From positions 1 to 21,888 of the IMG/VR virus record IMGVR_UViG_3300028835_000354: a DNA stretch of 21,888 bases; one strand, given 5' to 3'. Made by a program: the position numbers and the translations under genes. Origin of the DNA: a virus. The notes beneath the pieces were generated by a model. It was not told where the DNA came from and did not search any database. It worked only from the letters and a program-made list of their open reading frames with translations. The number at the start of each line of letters is the position of its first letter. The first letter of the stretch is position 1. This document shows, in pieces, positions 1 through 9,352 of this stretch.

Positions 1-177
1 AAGACTAGCGTCATCAAATGCATTCCAAGTTGGTCGCTTTTTTCTCCATTGTAAGGTAACTGTTGCTCCACCCAATACGCCTTCCACTAAAAAAGAGTGT
101 AATTTACCTGCCTCATGTCCTCTTACTGGGTAGTCACCATTTGAGGTAACTGGGTCATCATTATTTATACTAGCCAT
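1..177 (-). CDS. Partial small beta-rich phage protein, runs off the left edge
   Basis: Only the first 59 codons are present. An ATG at 177 opens a frame that stays open to base 1, starting one base after the stop of the upstream 153-aa gene. The visible residues begin MASINNDDPVTSNGDYPVRG and continue through a GKLHSFLVEGVLGGATVTLQ stretch and a W-x-x-W-x-A-F-D-D segment. Alternating hydrophobic residues around GGATVTLQW look like beta-strands of the small sandwich proteins that often sit near phage fibre genes. The family resemblance is an impression from memory. Its place just after the fibre cluster suggests a virion or fibre-associated role, but the function is not established. The upstream context (aaaATG) shows no clear Shine-Dalgarno site. 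Confidence 0.65.
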   Translation of the reverse strand, partial: MASINNDDPVTSNGDYPVRGHEAGKLHSFLVEGVLGGATVTLQWRKKRPTWNAFDDASL

Positions 178-178
178 T

Positions 179-640
179 TTATGCCTTTTGTTTAATTAAA
201 TTGATTATATTTTTTCTTTTACGAACTAAGCGGTTCCAGTTGTCAGGATCACCGTCTACCTCTTTTTTTACTAAAGCCATTATCCAAGCTTCCGCAGTTA
301 CCCCCTCTTCAATGCATTTGCTTTCCACCTCTGCATCGATATTTACTTTCGGTGGTTCTATTACTGCTAAACCCTCGCTAACTTCTTTTAAAACCTCGTT
401 CCATTGAGTAGACATGTCAGACTTAAGTATTACTGTATCTTCGAATTTAACAGAAGCCCCTAAATCTTCGTAATGTTTAATAAAGGGTTTTACTTGGCTC
501 TTCTTTTTATATTTACCAAACTGCTGGTGATATGTATTTACTGGCCTTGATCTTGTGTCTAACTCTACCTTTTCGCCATCCTCTAAAGTAAGTAAAACAA
601 GTTCGCTTGTTGTATCTAAATATTCTGCCTCAATAACCAT
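179..640 (-). CDS. Hypothetical protein downstream of tail fibre (possible fibre-associated factor)
   Basis: A 153-aa protein I do not recognise with certainty. The N-terminal ~40 residues read as short beta-strands (MVIEAEYLDTTSELVLLTLE, then DGEKVELDTRSRPVNTYHQQ). This resembles the opening domain of small proteins encoded beside phage tail fibres, several of which are annotated as fibre assembly factors. The rest is charged and mostly helical, ending in a Lys/Arg-rich tail (RKRKNIINLIKQKA). There is no signal peptide or membrane segment. The start at 640 is supported by a strong Shine-Dalgarno sequence (GGAGGA, about 9 nt upstream), and it overlaps the preceding 93-aa gene by 11 nt. A chaperone role is inference from position only. 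Confidence 0.75.
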   Translation of the reverse strand: MVIEAEYLDTTSELVLLTLEDGEKVELDTRSRPVNTYHQQFGKYKKKSQVKPFIKHYEDLGASVKFEDTVILKSDMSTQWNEVLKEVSEGLAVIEPPKVNIDAEVESKCIEEGVTAEAWIMALVKKEVDGDPDNWNRLVRKRKNIINLIKQKA

Positions 641-911
641 TAATCTGTTCCTCCGTCATATGGTTGATCAAGTATTGCTCTTGCTGCTGCGAGCTCTGTA
701 TCAATGCGTCTTGATACTCAATTGAAAAGTTAACTGGTGAGTTACTATTTTTTTCAACCCTTACCCCTGAATGACCATGCCAATCTGGATAAACCAAGCA
801 GTCTGCATCTTCTGGTAGTGTTGATACCCTGTTTAAATTAATTGATACTCCATCGTCATAAAATCCAGTAGCACAATTTGCTTTAATAATTTTTCTTACT
901 AGTGTTGCCAT
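630..911 (-). CDS. Hypothetical small protein after the tail fibre
   Basis: A 93-aa protein of unknown function. It begins MATLVRKIIKANCATGFYDD, has a central DWHGHSGVRVE segment, and ends in a Gln-rich helix (QSSQQQEQYLINHMTEEQ). There is no membrane segment or signal peptide, so it does not look like a holin. Its ATG overlaps the fibre stop codon in a TAATG junction, which points to translational coupling with the fibre gene. It overlaps the next gene by 11 nt. That tight packing suggests a structural or fibre-related role, but nothing in the sequence identifies it. Confidence 0.7.
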   Translation of the reverse strand: MATLVRKIIKANCATGFYDDGVSINLNRVSTLPEDADCLVYPDWHGHSGVRVEKNSNSPVNFSIEYQDALIQSSQQQEQYLINHMTEEQINGY

Positions 912-2236
912 TATAACCTATATATTGCGTTAACCATTGTTGTTGGCCCTAAGTTGTTATGAGCATCGTCATTACCAAGGGCGTTAATAGAAACTGTGTG
1001 CGAGTGGTCGCCATCGTTTGTAATTGTTAAAGTGTGTGAGTGATCGCCTGCTGATGTTGTATCAATATCATCGGGTGCTGCTGCCTCTCTATCTGAAACT
1101 CCATCCTCAGCTGCATTGTCTGTTGACGTTGGAACAGCATTAACAGAGTGAATGTGGGCTCCTGTAGTATTTGTAGAACTTCCTGCATGATTATGATTTC
1201 CAGAAGTATTAGTAGATCCTGAAGGGCTTATGCTTGGTAACTCATCGCCTATTAATTGGTGAGTTTCAGAGCCCCCTACTGCAGCTAGTATTGTTCCGTC
1301 TAATCCTGAACCTGCAACCGTTATCCTATTATTAGAAGAACCCACCATATCGGTAAGCATTCTAAGTGTCGTTCCTTCAATATCAGGTAGAGTTAATGTT
1401 TTATTTGCTGCATAGTCTGCAGCTGCTGATGCTCCCCTGCCTCCTGAGACTGGACATTGTGCATCTGCGCATTGATTCCAAAAGTGAGTATATAAAGGCT
1501 CTGTATCTTGTCCTGCTGTTGTGGTTGTGTGGATAGCTCCTGATGCATTACTCCCAATAGTTCCGGCTGCCAAAATATGCCCTGATGGTGCAGAAGAACC
1601 AAAATAAGGCTTAGGAACACCTAAAGGATCTCTTGTATCTACGAAATTCTTTACTGAAGCTTGACTTGCTGCATCTGTAGGAGATGGGTTATCCCCGCCC
1701 ATATCGGAGTCATTAATAATATTTCCAGATACTAATACGCTTCCTGCTGCTGGCTCACCAGTTCCGCTCCATACGAAATTTAAGCCTGCTCTATCTCCCT
1801 TACTTGGTAGGATATTGCTCGTGCTAGAGTCCTCAGATATAGGATAAAGTAATGCTCTTCCCTCATTTTCTAATAACTTATTATGTGACTCTTGAGCAAT
1901 GAGTGTTAACTTATCTAGTGCTGATTCGTTAGCATCTGCAGGAAATCCGTCATTATTGATATAGTCAACCTCTTGAGTTAAGTCGGTTTGTCTTAAAACG
2001 TGCCATTCTACGCCCACTGGTGGAGCTACATTAGCCTCAATAGTTCCCCCAAGTTCCTGAAGCGCACCAGTTACGGTATAATCAATATTTAGCGTTAGCG
2101 GTGTTTGTATAGATGTAGAAACGTTTTTCTCAACAACAATTAAATCGTCGTCTTGTAAAAACAAAAAAGGAACAGGTATTGATATTGTTGTACCATTACC
2201 TACGTGAACTAATTCTGTAGCCGTTGTGCTGACCAT
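911..2236 (-). CDS. Tail fibre: T7 gp17-like N-terminus, collar domain and HxH-rich tip
   Basis: A 441-aa receptor-binding fibre built from three recognisable parts. Residues ~1-125 match the T7 gp17 N-terminal attachment domain pattern (Pfam PF03906): an early NGTTISIPVPFLF segment, LRQTDLTQEVDY near 81-92, and ALDKLTLIAQES near 106-117. Residues ~205-295 look like a phage tail-collar domain (PF07484): PKPYFGSSAPSGHILAAG, then SGGRGASAAADYAANKT and LTLPDIEGT. Residues ~345-441 form a tip with four HxH motifs (H348/H350, H361/H363, H399/H401, H411/H413) and the closing GPTTMVNAIYRL. In T4 gp37, HxH motifs of the trimer bind iron along the needle, so a metal-stabilised trimeric tip is inferred here. 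It is short for a gp17 (553 aa in T7). No Shine-Dalgarno site is seen before the ATG. Confidence 0.9.
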   Translation of the reverse strand: MVSTTATELVHVGNGTTISIPVPFLFLQDDDLIVVEKNVSTSIQTPLTLNIDYTVTGALQELGGTIEANVAPPVGVEWHVLRQTDLTQEVDYINNDGFPADANESALDKLTLIAQESHNKLLENEGRALLYPISEDSSTSNILPSKGDRAGLNFVWSGTGEPAAGSVLVSGNIINDSDMGGDNPSPTDAASQASVKNFVDTRDPLGVPKPYFGSSAPSGHILAAGTIGSNASGAIHTTTTAGQDTEPLYTHFWNQCADAQCPVSGGRGASAAADYAANKTLTLPDIEGTTLRMLTDMVGSSNNRITVAGSGLDGTILAAVGGSETHQLIGDELPSISPSGSTNTSGNHNHAGSSTNTTGAHIHSVNAVPTSTDNAAEDGVSDREAAAPDDIDTTSAGDHSHTLTITNDGDHSHTVSINALGNDDAHNNLGPTTMVNAIYRL

Positions 2237-2238
2237 AA

Positions 2239-2272
2239 CTTGATGTTAAATATATTTGTATTAATATTCAAG
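2239..2272 (-). other. AT-rich gap with weak inverted repeat before the fibre gene
   Basis: The 41-nt gap between the large ejection protein and the fibre is nearly all A/T. It carries short inverted arms, CTTGA at 2239-2243 and TCAAG at 2268-2272, with smaller TTAA arms inside. A weak stem-loop is possible. There is no GC-rich stem and no U-run, so I do not call a terminator. It is one of only a few non-coding gaps in the tail half of the cluster. Confidence 0.25.
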
Positions 2273-2277
2273 ACATT

Positions 2278-5200
2278 TTACTTGCCTTTTAGTGATTCTT
2301 CGTACTCTTGAAGTATATCCTCGAAGTCTTTAAGGAATAAATAATTCGTCGCTTGGTATACCGCTGGAAAGTTTAAAAATGGTATAAATCTCTTTGTTTT
2401 GTTAAAAAATCCTGATATATCTCCGCTAAATACAGCTTGAGAAGCTTCTATACCTGTAGATGCTATTGGTCCTAATAGATAGTCTTTATTTAGCTCTCCA
2501 ATCATTATGTCGCCTAATAATCCGAATGAGCCACCTACTGCAAATGCTCTTCTCCAAGTCTCTGGGTCTGCTGGGTCTTTTACATCTCTACCTGAAATTA
2601 GGTCTGCGATATTGTTAGATAAGTAGCCTAAGAAGGTTGCTAGTGCCGCATGCTGAATTAACTGCATCCTTCCGTATTGGCCGTCTTTAATAAATTCACC
2701 TACTGATTTAGCTCCTGACCCGAATACGCCTCTAGACATCTTTCTGGTAAGTGTAGAGATTGGGAAGGTCTTAAAAGAGAAAATTGTGTCAGCTAATAGC
2801 CTTCCGATTGTTCCAGCCTTAGTGCCTCCTGTTGTTATTAGCCTAGTCTTTTCGTCTGCTGTTAAAACAGAACTTCTCATTGAGTCACTTAAATATGCTC
2901 TGTATTTTCTGAATATTTCAGTCTTAAGCTTTTGCCTCTCTGGTTTAGATTGCCTACGGCCTTGCTCCTTAAGGATCGTATTAAGCTGCTTATCTGGAAT
3001 TGAATTAGCGTCATTCATTTTTCTGTCACTGATTATTGAGTGACCGTCAATGTCTTCTATAAGATTTTTTAATACTGCGAATTCTTTATTTGAAAATCCA
3101 TACTGACGCTTGATTCTGTCTATTACTGGTAAATCAGCCTTTGGTGTATTTCCTTTAAAAAACTCTGTAAGCACGATATTAGCGTCAACTACCGATGCTG
3201 AGTTGATAGAATTGTTCCACCAGTATGAACCTGTGAAATTCATAAATGCTCTAGCGTATCTAGATGTGAGTCCTGTTAGATCGTTATCCATGATGCCGCG
3301 TAATGAGCCTACCATAGAGTCTGATACTGCTCCCATTCGTGTTAGATATGATCTCCATTCATTATCTGAAAGCCTGCTTTTGAAACCCTTAGTTAAGCTA
3401 TTAAGCGTCTCCATTGAGTTTCTACCTAAGAATGATCCATTATAAAACAGATTAGCTATGTCTGGAAGTGATCTGATTAAAAGGTTTTGTAAAAAGAATG
3501 CTTTAAATTGTAAAACGTGTCTTCCTACTGCATGAATTGTCGTGCTGTCAGGTATATCTAACAATCCTGAAACCTTATTAAATACTGTATCTAAATCAAA
3601 AAGCTTTGCTGTGTCTGGCTTATTTGCTGTATTAATTGCTGTCTCGATTACGGTATTAACCTTCTTAGTCTCCTTCGTTTCAAACATGATTTGCTTGATA
3701 GTCTCGTGAGTTCTTACTCCATCTGGGCCTAATTTATTCATTAAGCCTACGTTTCTAGATTTCTGCATGAGATCTAGCATTACATTCTCCATTGTATTGC
3801 CCGCTACGTAGTCTGAGTTTGTATATTCGAATTCTGATGTAGAGTCTAGGAAGACCAATTCTCTGCTTTCGTCTAAACGCTCTGAGAGCTTGCTTATGGG
3901 CTGGAACGGGTCTAATAGGTCCGTTAGCATGCGTTCGTCTACGATCGCGTCATATACGCCCTTTAAATAGGCTTCACGGGCCTTTACGTCCGTCGCATTG
4001 GGTGGATATTTAACCCTTAGCCTTGAAACGTCTTCTTTCCACTTATTAAAGCCTGCCGCTACAATCTTTCCTACATCATGAGTTCGTCGACCTACGCGAC
4101 CTGCTGCGGCTCTTATTGATGTGCCGTTTGCATTTAACTCAGAAAGTAATTGTGCTTCGATATTGGACAATGTTTTAGCTGCTCTGGCTGTATCAATATC
4201 TATATCGCTGCTAATTTCTTTCCCTTGGTCGGCCTGACGCTTAGCCTCAAAGAATGCTTGTGTATTAAATTCTTCCCTTTTCCATTTTCTTAAAAGGCCT
4301 TGACGCTCTAATTGTTCAGATAGCTTACCAATGATCTCTAGTGTCTTAGCATTTGTTGCGGTATCAACGCTATCTCTTAATGAAGAATATTTACCCTCGT
4401 CCCTATATGATCCTAGATAAAATGCTTTTAATGCGTCAATTTTTTCTCCCTTAGGAAACTGGTTTAAGAATGTTGTTATTTGGTTAGTCTTCTGAAGAGT
4501 TATTAACCTTGTTCGTATATTTGTCTTAGTAGGATTTATAAAGTCATCCTCAACAGCATCAAGTATAGCATCTATATCATTTGGCTGAAGTTGATTAATC
4601 GGTTGTCCATCTGCATCTAGACCATTAAAAGCGTTTGCTTCCTGAACTCGATTATTTATAGATGTAACTAAGTCTTGTGCTACCTCTAAGTCTATTCCCT
4701 GATTTACTAATTCTCCAACTGAAGCATCGAAGTTATTGGCTACCGCAGTTATAAGTCCTGTATTCTCTCTGGCTAAATTCATAGCCTCGTTTCTTTCTGA
4801 AAGATTATCCCTTTCCCTAGAGATGGCTTTTAATTCGGATTTAATCGGCTTTAACTTTGACAACTTAATTCCATTGAACTCTAAAATCTCAAATACGTTC
4901 TGGGTTGCCGTCTCTTTCTCTAGTCCTTTTTGTAATAAAACCTCTATCTCTTTGTTTTTTTCCTGACGAACTGATTCTTCCTGCGTAGTTAGCTTTTCCC
5001 CTTTTTTTATTTTTTCAGATATATTTAAAATTGCGGAGTCTGGAACATTGCCTGTTTTTACAAAATCATTGAACTGATCTTCTGTTAAAGGTTCATTCTT
5101 ATTAGGCTTATCAATATTTCCTATATCTTCTTCGGTTGATTTTAATCCTAATTCAGTTTCAAGTGATTCGATTTCTCTATCTAGAAATTCTCTTTTCTTT

Positions 5201-6717
5201 ACTGGAGTATCAAATAAGAAAGAGTCGGAGGCCCTATCAAACTCATCTGGTGAAGCTTTTTTGGAAAGCTCTGGCTTTTTTTGTTGCGCCTCGTAAAATG
5301 CTCTCTCTATTCCTATTGTTTCGTCAAAAAGCTTTTGTTTAATATCTTCCTCTAATAAACTTCTTAAGCCTAAGTCTCCTGTCTCCTTATCTAAGACCAG
5401 ATCATCGAATATTAATTGATCTATTGAGTCGTCAATTTTATTAGGGTCTATTTTTAATCTTTCAGCTAATGCCGGATCAGCCTCAATAGAATCTTTTAGG
5501 TTTGTTCTTGCTTGCTGTATAACCTCGCCGTCTAAGTCTGCTACGTTATCGAATCTCTGCCTAATTAATTCATTTACTACCTCTGGATCTGCTTTACTAA
5601 TAATATCTTGAATAAGTTCATCATCTCCACCATTTAATGCTGCACTTACGCTTGCTGTAAACTTGTCTACTTTTGTCTTGGCCTCTAAGTTTGAATAGGT
5701 ATTAAATGCATCGTTTGCAAATTTTCCGAATATACCAGCTGCAGCTACTTGGGATACGCTAGTTCCGCTAGCTGCTATTGCGTCCAGTGCTATAGGGGCT
5801 ACTGCTGCTCCTGTAAAGGCTCTTCTAAAAATTGGAGGTGCTGTTGCGAATCCAATACCTGCACCTCCTGAAAACATTAAACCCATTGCGAAGTCTTCTG
5901 CTGAATAATTTAACTGTTGGTCTTGCAGCATAAAGGCAAGCATTGGTTCTGTTACTGTAAAATCTAAAACACCAGATGCGAAACCTCTGATGCCTTTATC
6001 TTTCATTGTTAATGCTGACTGCATTAGATCTTTTGGAACTTTACCGCCTACTACCTTAAAGGCTGAGTGTGTTTTATCCAGCCCTTCCTTAACTATATTA
6101 AGGCCTTTAGTAGAAACGTTATTACCTCTCCCTGCTGCCTTCTTAATATTATTATCTAATACTCCTTGCAAGCTATTGTATGCTTTATTTGCATATGACT
6201 TGGACGCTATGCGAGTTGAAGAACTAGTAGCCACTCTTCCTGCTGCAACCTTTGCTCCTTGCGTTGTTACCCTAGCTCCTATTCCGACTAAGTTCTCAAC
6301 AGGTATAAATAAAGTTAATGCATCTACTGGATGCCATAGTGAACCCGCTAGCTGAGATGTAAAGTTGGTGACCATATTAATTAGCCCGTCTCCACCTTCA
6401 GTAGCTAAGAATGATAAAGCTTCTTCCTCTGTCTTCCACTGCTTAAGCATACTAGCTTCTGATGCCGTCATGCCTTCTTCAAACTTTATTCCGCTATCCC
6501 CGAACCTCTCATTGAAATCTTCTTCGTTAATTGGCTTGTCAAAATTTCTTGCAATGCTTTGAGCTATTGCCCTTTCAGCAGCTTCACCGATGCTGCCCGT
6601 AAAATTACCTAACTTGAAGTTAGCAGCCGTACTATCTACGAATCCTACGCTTGGTTTTTTAAATACAAAACTATCTTGCGAATAGTTTTTTAAAATAAGA
6701 TCTTGTTGTGTTGGCAT
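2278..6717 (-). CDS. Large internal virion/ejection protein (T7 gp16-like)
   Basis: This 1479-aa protein is the largest of the window and the last of three ejection-protein genes, matching T7 gp16 (1318 aa) in order and relative size. The C-terminal part carries features I associate with large podoviral ejection proteins: a WWNNSINSASVVDAN segment, DTIFSFKTFPISTL, and a terminal RFIPFLNFPAVYQATNYL near residues 1443-1460. Small-residue-rich hydrophobic stretches near ~275-330 and ~1357-1405 could enter the host envelope. The middle (~480-700) is highly charged and helical. I see no N-terminal lytic transglycosylase catalytic signature such as T7 gp16 has, so cell-wall opening may be done by another protein. 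The ATG at 6717 lies 3 nt after the upstream stop, with no obvious Shine-Dalgarno site. Confidence 0.85.
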   Translation of the reverse strand: MPTQQDLILKNYSQDSFVFKKPSVGFVDSTAANFKLGNFTGSIGEAAERAIAQSIARNFDKPINEEDFNERFGDSGIKFEEGMTASEASMLKQWKTEEEALSFLATEGGDGLINMVTNFTSQLAGSLWHPVDALTLFIPVENLVGIGARVTTQGAKVAAGRVATSSSTRIASKSYANKAYNSLQGVLDNNIKKAAGRGNNVSTKGLNIVKEGLDKTHSAFKVVGGKVPKDLMQSALTMKDKGIRGFASGVLDFTVTEPMLAFMLQDQQLNYSAEDFAMGLMFSGGAGIGFATAPPIFRRAFTGAAVAPIALDAIAASGTSVSQVAAAGIFGKFANDAFNTYSNLEAKTKVDKFTASVSAALNGGDDELIQDIISKADPEVVNELIRQRFDNVADLDGEVIQQARTNLKDSIEADPALAERLKIDPNKIDDSIDQLIFDDLVLDKETGDLGLRSLLEEDIKQKLFDETIGIERAFYEAQQKKPELSKKASPDEFDRASDSFLFDTPVKKREFLDREIESLETELGLKSTEEDIGNIDKPNKNEPLTEDQFNDFVKTGNVPDSAILNISEKIKKGEKLTTQEESVRQEKNKEIEVLLQKGLEKETATQNVFEILEFNGIKLSKLKPIKSELKAISRERDNLSERNEAMNLARENTGLITAVANNFDASVGELVNQGIDLEVAQDLVTSINNRVQEANAFNGLDADGQPINQLQPNDIDAILDAVEDDFINPTKTNIRTRLITLQKTNQITTFLNQFPKGEKIDALKAFYLGSYRDEGKYSSLRDSVDTATNAKTLEIIGKLSEQLERQGLLRKWKREEFNTQAFFEAKRQADQGKEISSDIDIDTARAAKTLSNIEAQLLSELNANGTSIRAAAGRVGRRTHDVGKIVAAGFNKWKEDVSRLRVKYPPNATDVKAREAYLKGVYDAIVDERMLTDLLDPFQPISKLSERLDESRELVFLDSTSEFEYTNSDYVAGNTMENVMLDLMQKSRNVGLMNKLGPDGVRTHETIKQIMFETKETKKVNTVIETAINTANKPDTAKLFDLDTVFNKVSGLLDIPDSTTIHAVGRHVLQFKAFFLQNLLIRSLPDIANLFYNGSFLGRNSMETLNSLTKGFKSRLSDNEWRSYLTRMGAVSDSMVGSLRGIMDNDLTGLTSRYARAFMNFTGSYWWNNSINSASVVDANIVLTEFFKGNTPKADLPVIDRIKRQYGFSNKEFAVLKNLIEDIDGHSIISDRKMNDANSIPDKQLNTILKEQGRRQSKPERQKLKTEIFRKYRAYLSDSMRSSVLTADEKTRLITTGGTKAGTIGRLLADTIFSFKTFPISTLTRKMSRGVFGSGAKSVGEFIKDGQYGRMQLIQHAALATFLGYLSNNIADLISGRDVKDPADPETWRRAFAVGGSFGLLGDIMIGELNKDYLLGPIASTGIEASQAVFSGDISGFFNKTKRFIPFLNFPAVYQATNYLFLKDFEDILQEYEESLKGK

Positions 6718-6720
6718 AAT

Positions 6721-9351
6721 CTAAGGAGATATTGGAATTTCTAAATCTCTATTAGCGTCGATACGCTGTCTTCTTAGAGCTTCTTTAGAGAAATCAATTA
6801 AATCTCTTTTCTTTATTTTAACTGGTATATTTGTTTCCTTTATTGTTCCATCAGATTGTTTTACCCCGTAGGTAACGACTAGCTGATTTGAAAAGTTTTG
6901 CTCACCTTGAAACTGAGTTGCGAAAGCATCAGAATTGAATGCCATCATAACCGTATCGTTATCAATCTCATTCATAGTGACGCTTGATAGTGATGCGATT
7001 TCGAAAGAGTCAAACTGATCGAGCATCATAGGCTTATCGTTTGCCGATAATACCGCATCGATCTGTTGCTTTGCTTCTTCTGATAAAAATGCATTGCTGC
7101 CTAGTGAAAGAGTTAACTTGCCTGCGTCTGAAGCTGAATTAATAATCGCCTGTTCTTCTTCTGTATAGCTTCTATTGTCTACGCCTGCTACAGAATTCTC
7201 AACTGAGAACATTGCTAATCTAAATAAGTTATCAGCTCCTTGTAGGTCATTCTCGAATAGCGAATTTAATGTACCTTGTAGGTCTGCCTCGTCCTGAATT
7301 TGTTCTAACTGAACTGCTTCATCACCAAATCCAAACATAGGTTTTAGTTTGTTCCATTGGTCTTGCGCCCAGCCTACTTTCTCAAACTCAGACGCTGTAA
7401 GTTTTATAGTGCTCGTATTTTCACCTGCAGGGCTATTCAGCTTAATGTAAAGATTGTTTCCTTTGTATGCCCCTACAACGGTGTTTATTGCCTGCTCAGC
7501 GCGCGATTCAAGTCTTCCGAATAAATTGATACCTGTGTCTACTACTTGGCCTTCTGGGGCTGTTCTGATGTCATCTGCTAGCTGTTCTATTAAAGCAGCC
7601 CATGCCTGAGTCTTTCTAATACTTCCAAAGCTTAAGAAGTTTTCATCAATCGAAGATACCTTTGATGTGTCGTATATTGTTAGGTTATCTCCCCACGCTT
7701 CATTGAACTTTTCTTGCAAGTCTGAAATCACTCCATCTACTTGATCTGGGCTTAATTCAGATAATAAAGGTTGTAGCCTGTTTTTAGCATAAGCTCCCTG
7801 TTGAGATGCTTGAGTAATTGACGATGAAGCACCTCTATTTATTATCGCATGTTGTTCTGGTGTAATATTGTTATTCAGAGAATACATTGATGAAAACTCT
7901 GGTGTCTTGATTTGCTTAGAGTTTCTAAGTGAAATTAGATTAGGTAAAGCCCTGTCTTGATTAATTATTAAATGATTTACACCAGCTCGATACTTATCTA
8001 GTGCGCTAGCATTTGGATTGTTTATCGTATTTAAAAGTTGATTAGTGGATCTTACGTCAGTGAATGTTGCTGATACGTTATCTCCAAAGTGTAACTTCAT
8101 TGAGTTCTCAACACTCTTCTTGTAGTTCTCAGTCATTTTACTTAGCTCTTGAACTTTTTCTATTTTCAAAACTTCAGGTGCATCTGAAGATAATATTTGC
8201 ATAACCGCTAATTCTTCTTGAGATAATGCAGCCCTCAGCTGCTTAACTGATGTGCTATTGGCCTGAAGCCACTCTTGATAACGCTTTGGATCTTGAAAAA
8301 TATCTGATACATCTGTAAGTGTTTTTTTGACCTTTCCTAGAATAGACTTTCTATATGCCACCTTGTCATTTTCACTTAGGTTTTCGAATTCTTCTGAGTT
8401 AAATATATCAAAAGCATTGCCCATTACTTCAGCATAAAAAACGCTAGGAACATTTGAAAGTGAAGGGTTATCAGCTATTACATCTGCTACTTCTGGGAAA
8501 GTTTGTTTAAGGCCTTCTAATAACTTCTCGGTTTGAACTGTATCTGCCTTGGTAGCAAATAAAGAATCTGCTAACTCCGCATTATTTAAGGATTCAAAAT
8601 TGTCCACTGATGCTTGAACGATATTTTTTGATATTGCAGAAACACGTGAATTAATAGCGTTAATGGCATTATCTTGTTTTGCTATATCATTTATTTGCAA
8701 TGCAATCTCTCTAGCCTTTTCAGGGTGGTGTCTTAAGAATGCGTTATTTCTTACTATTGAATTAAGGTAAGTATCTTTTGTTTGCTCCGCATATTGAACA
8801 CCTGCTGCAGTAGATCCAGCGGCAGCATCAATTGTTTCTAATCCTGAGTTTACTATTTCCTCTACTTGTTCTGCTGATAGCTCGGAAATATTAGTAGTGG
8901 CAAAAATATCAGCCTGTGCTGATGTGATTCTGTCAATTGAATTAACTGTGTTCTGAGCTCTAGTCTGTATTCCAATCCCTGCAGCATCTCCAAAGAACCT
9001 TGGATTATGCTTGAATCTCATTTCCTTAATAAAGTTACTTTGATCTTGGCTTAATTCTTCCGCTTTAAATTGTGACCAAAAAGCATCTTCTTCCTTCATA
9101 GCAATCTCTTGCTGATTGACTTGAGGGTTTCCTCTATACTCAGCACGTTTCTCGTTTTGCCATAACTGATATTTTGATTCTACTTCCATCGCCCAAAGTT
9201 TATCATCTGAGCTTTGCTTTTGTTTTAAAATGTCCGCAGACTGAGACAACGATCTGCCTAGATTTGCTAAATTTCTAGCACTTGCTGTTTGTATATCTTG
9301 AAAGGGTAAATTCCCTGCTGACCCCGGAGTTCTGCTTGTTGGTGCTGGCAT
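6721..9351 (-). CDS. Internal virion/ejection protein (T7 gp15-like)
   Basis: An 876-aa, largely helical, hydrophilic protein between the gp14-like and gp16-like genes; T7 gp15 is 747 aa. The N-terminus (SAGNLPFQDIQTASARNLAN, then LWAMEVESKYQLWQNEKRAE) has the proline/glycine start followed by long helices typical of podoviral ejection proteins. Helices continue for several hundred residues (for example LRHHPEKAREIALQINDIAK). There are no membrane segments, signal peptide or recognisable enzymatic motif. In T7 this class forms part of the periplasmic tunnel after ejection. The assignment rests mainly on gene order, size and helical character. The start lies 1 nt after the preceding gene's stop, with only a weak A-rich upstream sequence. 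Confidence 0.8.
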   Translation of the reverse strand: MPAPTSRTPGSAGNLPFQDIQTASARNLANLGRSLSQSADILKQKQSSDDKLWAMEVESKYQLWQNEKRAEYRGNPQVNQQEIAMKEEDAFWSQFKAEELSQDQSNFIKEMRFKHNPRFFGDAAGIGIQTRAQNTVNSIDRITSAQADIFATTNISELSAEQVEEIVNSGLETIDAAAGSTAAGVQYAEQTKDTYLNSIVRNNAFLRHHPEKAREIALQINDIAKQDNAINAINSRVSAISKNIVQASVDNFESLNNAELADSLFATKADTVQTEKLLEGLKQTFPEVADVIADNPSLSNVPSVFYAEVMGNAFDIFNSEEFENLSENDKVAYRKSILGKVKKTLTDVSDIFQDPKRYQEWLQANSTSVKQLRAALSQEELAVMQILSSDAPEVLKIEKVQELSKMTENYKKSVENSMKLHFGDNVSATFTDVRSTNQLLNTINNPNASALDKYRAGVNHLIINQDRALPNLISLRNSKQIKTPEFSSMYSLNNNITPEQHAIINRGASSSITQASQQGAYAKNRLQPLLSELSPDQVDGVISDLQEKFNEAWGDNLTIYDTSKVSSIDENFLSFGSIRKTQAWAALIEQLADDIRTAPEGQVVDTGINLFGRLESRAEQAINTVVGAYKGNNLYIKLNSPAGENTSTIKLTASEFEKVGWAQDQWNKLKPMFGFGDEAVQLEQIQDEADLQGTLNSLFENDLQGADNLFRLAMFSVENSVAGVDNRSYTEEEQAIINSASDAGKLTLSLGSNAFLSEEAKQQIDAVLSANDKPMMLDQFDSFEIASLSSVTMNEIDNDTVMMAFNSDAFATQFQGEQNFSNQLVVTYGVKQSDGTIKETNIPVKIKKRDLIDFSKEALRRQRIDANRDLEIPISP

Positions 9352-9352
9352 C

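Noticed and set aside
1393-1620. 75-aa minus-strand frame inside the fibre gene
   Set aside because: It is a shifted reading of the collar/fibre coding sequence with low-complexity Gln/His content and no family resemblance.
5770-5795. GTGCTATAGGGGC on the plus strand resembling a T7 promoter
   Set aside because: It lies inside the 1479-aa coding frame on the opposite strand, has no gene to drive, and lacks the upstream part of the motif.
5990-6355. 121-aa open frame on the plus strand
   Set aside because: It lies opposite the ejection protein with no ribosome site; a shadow frame. The same applies to the other plus-strand frames in the window.
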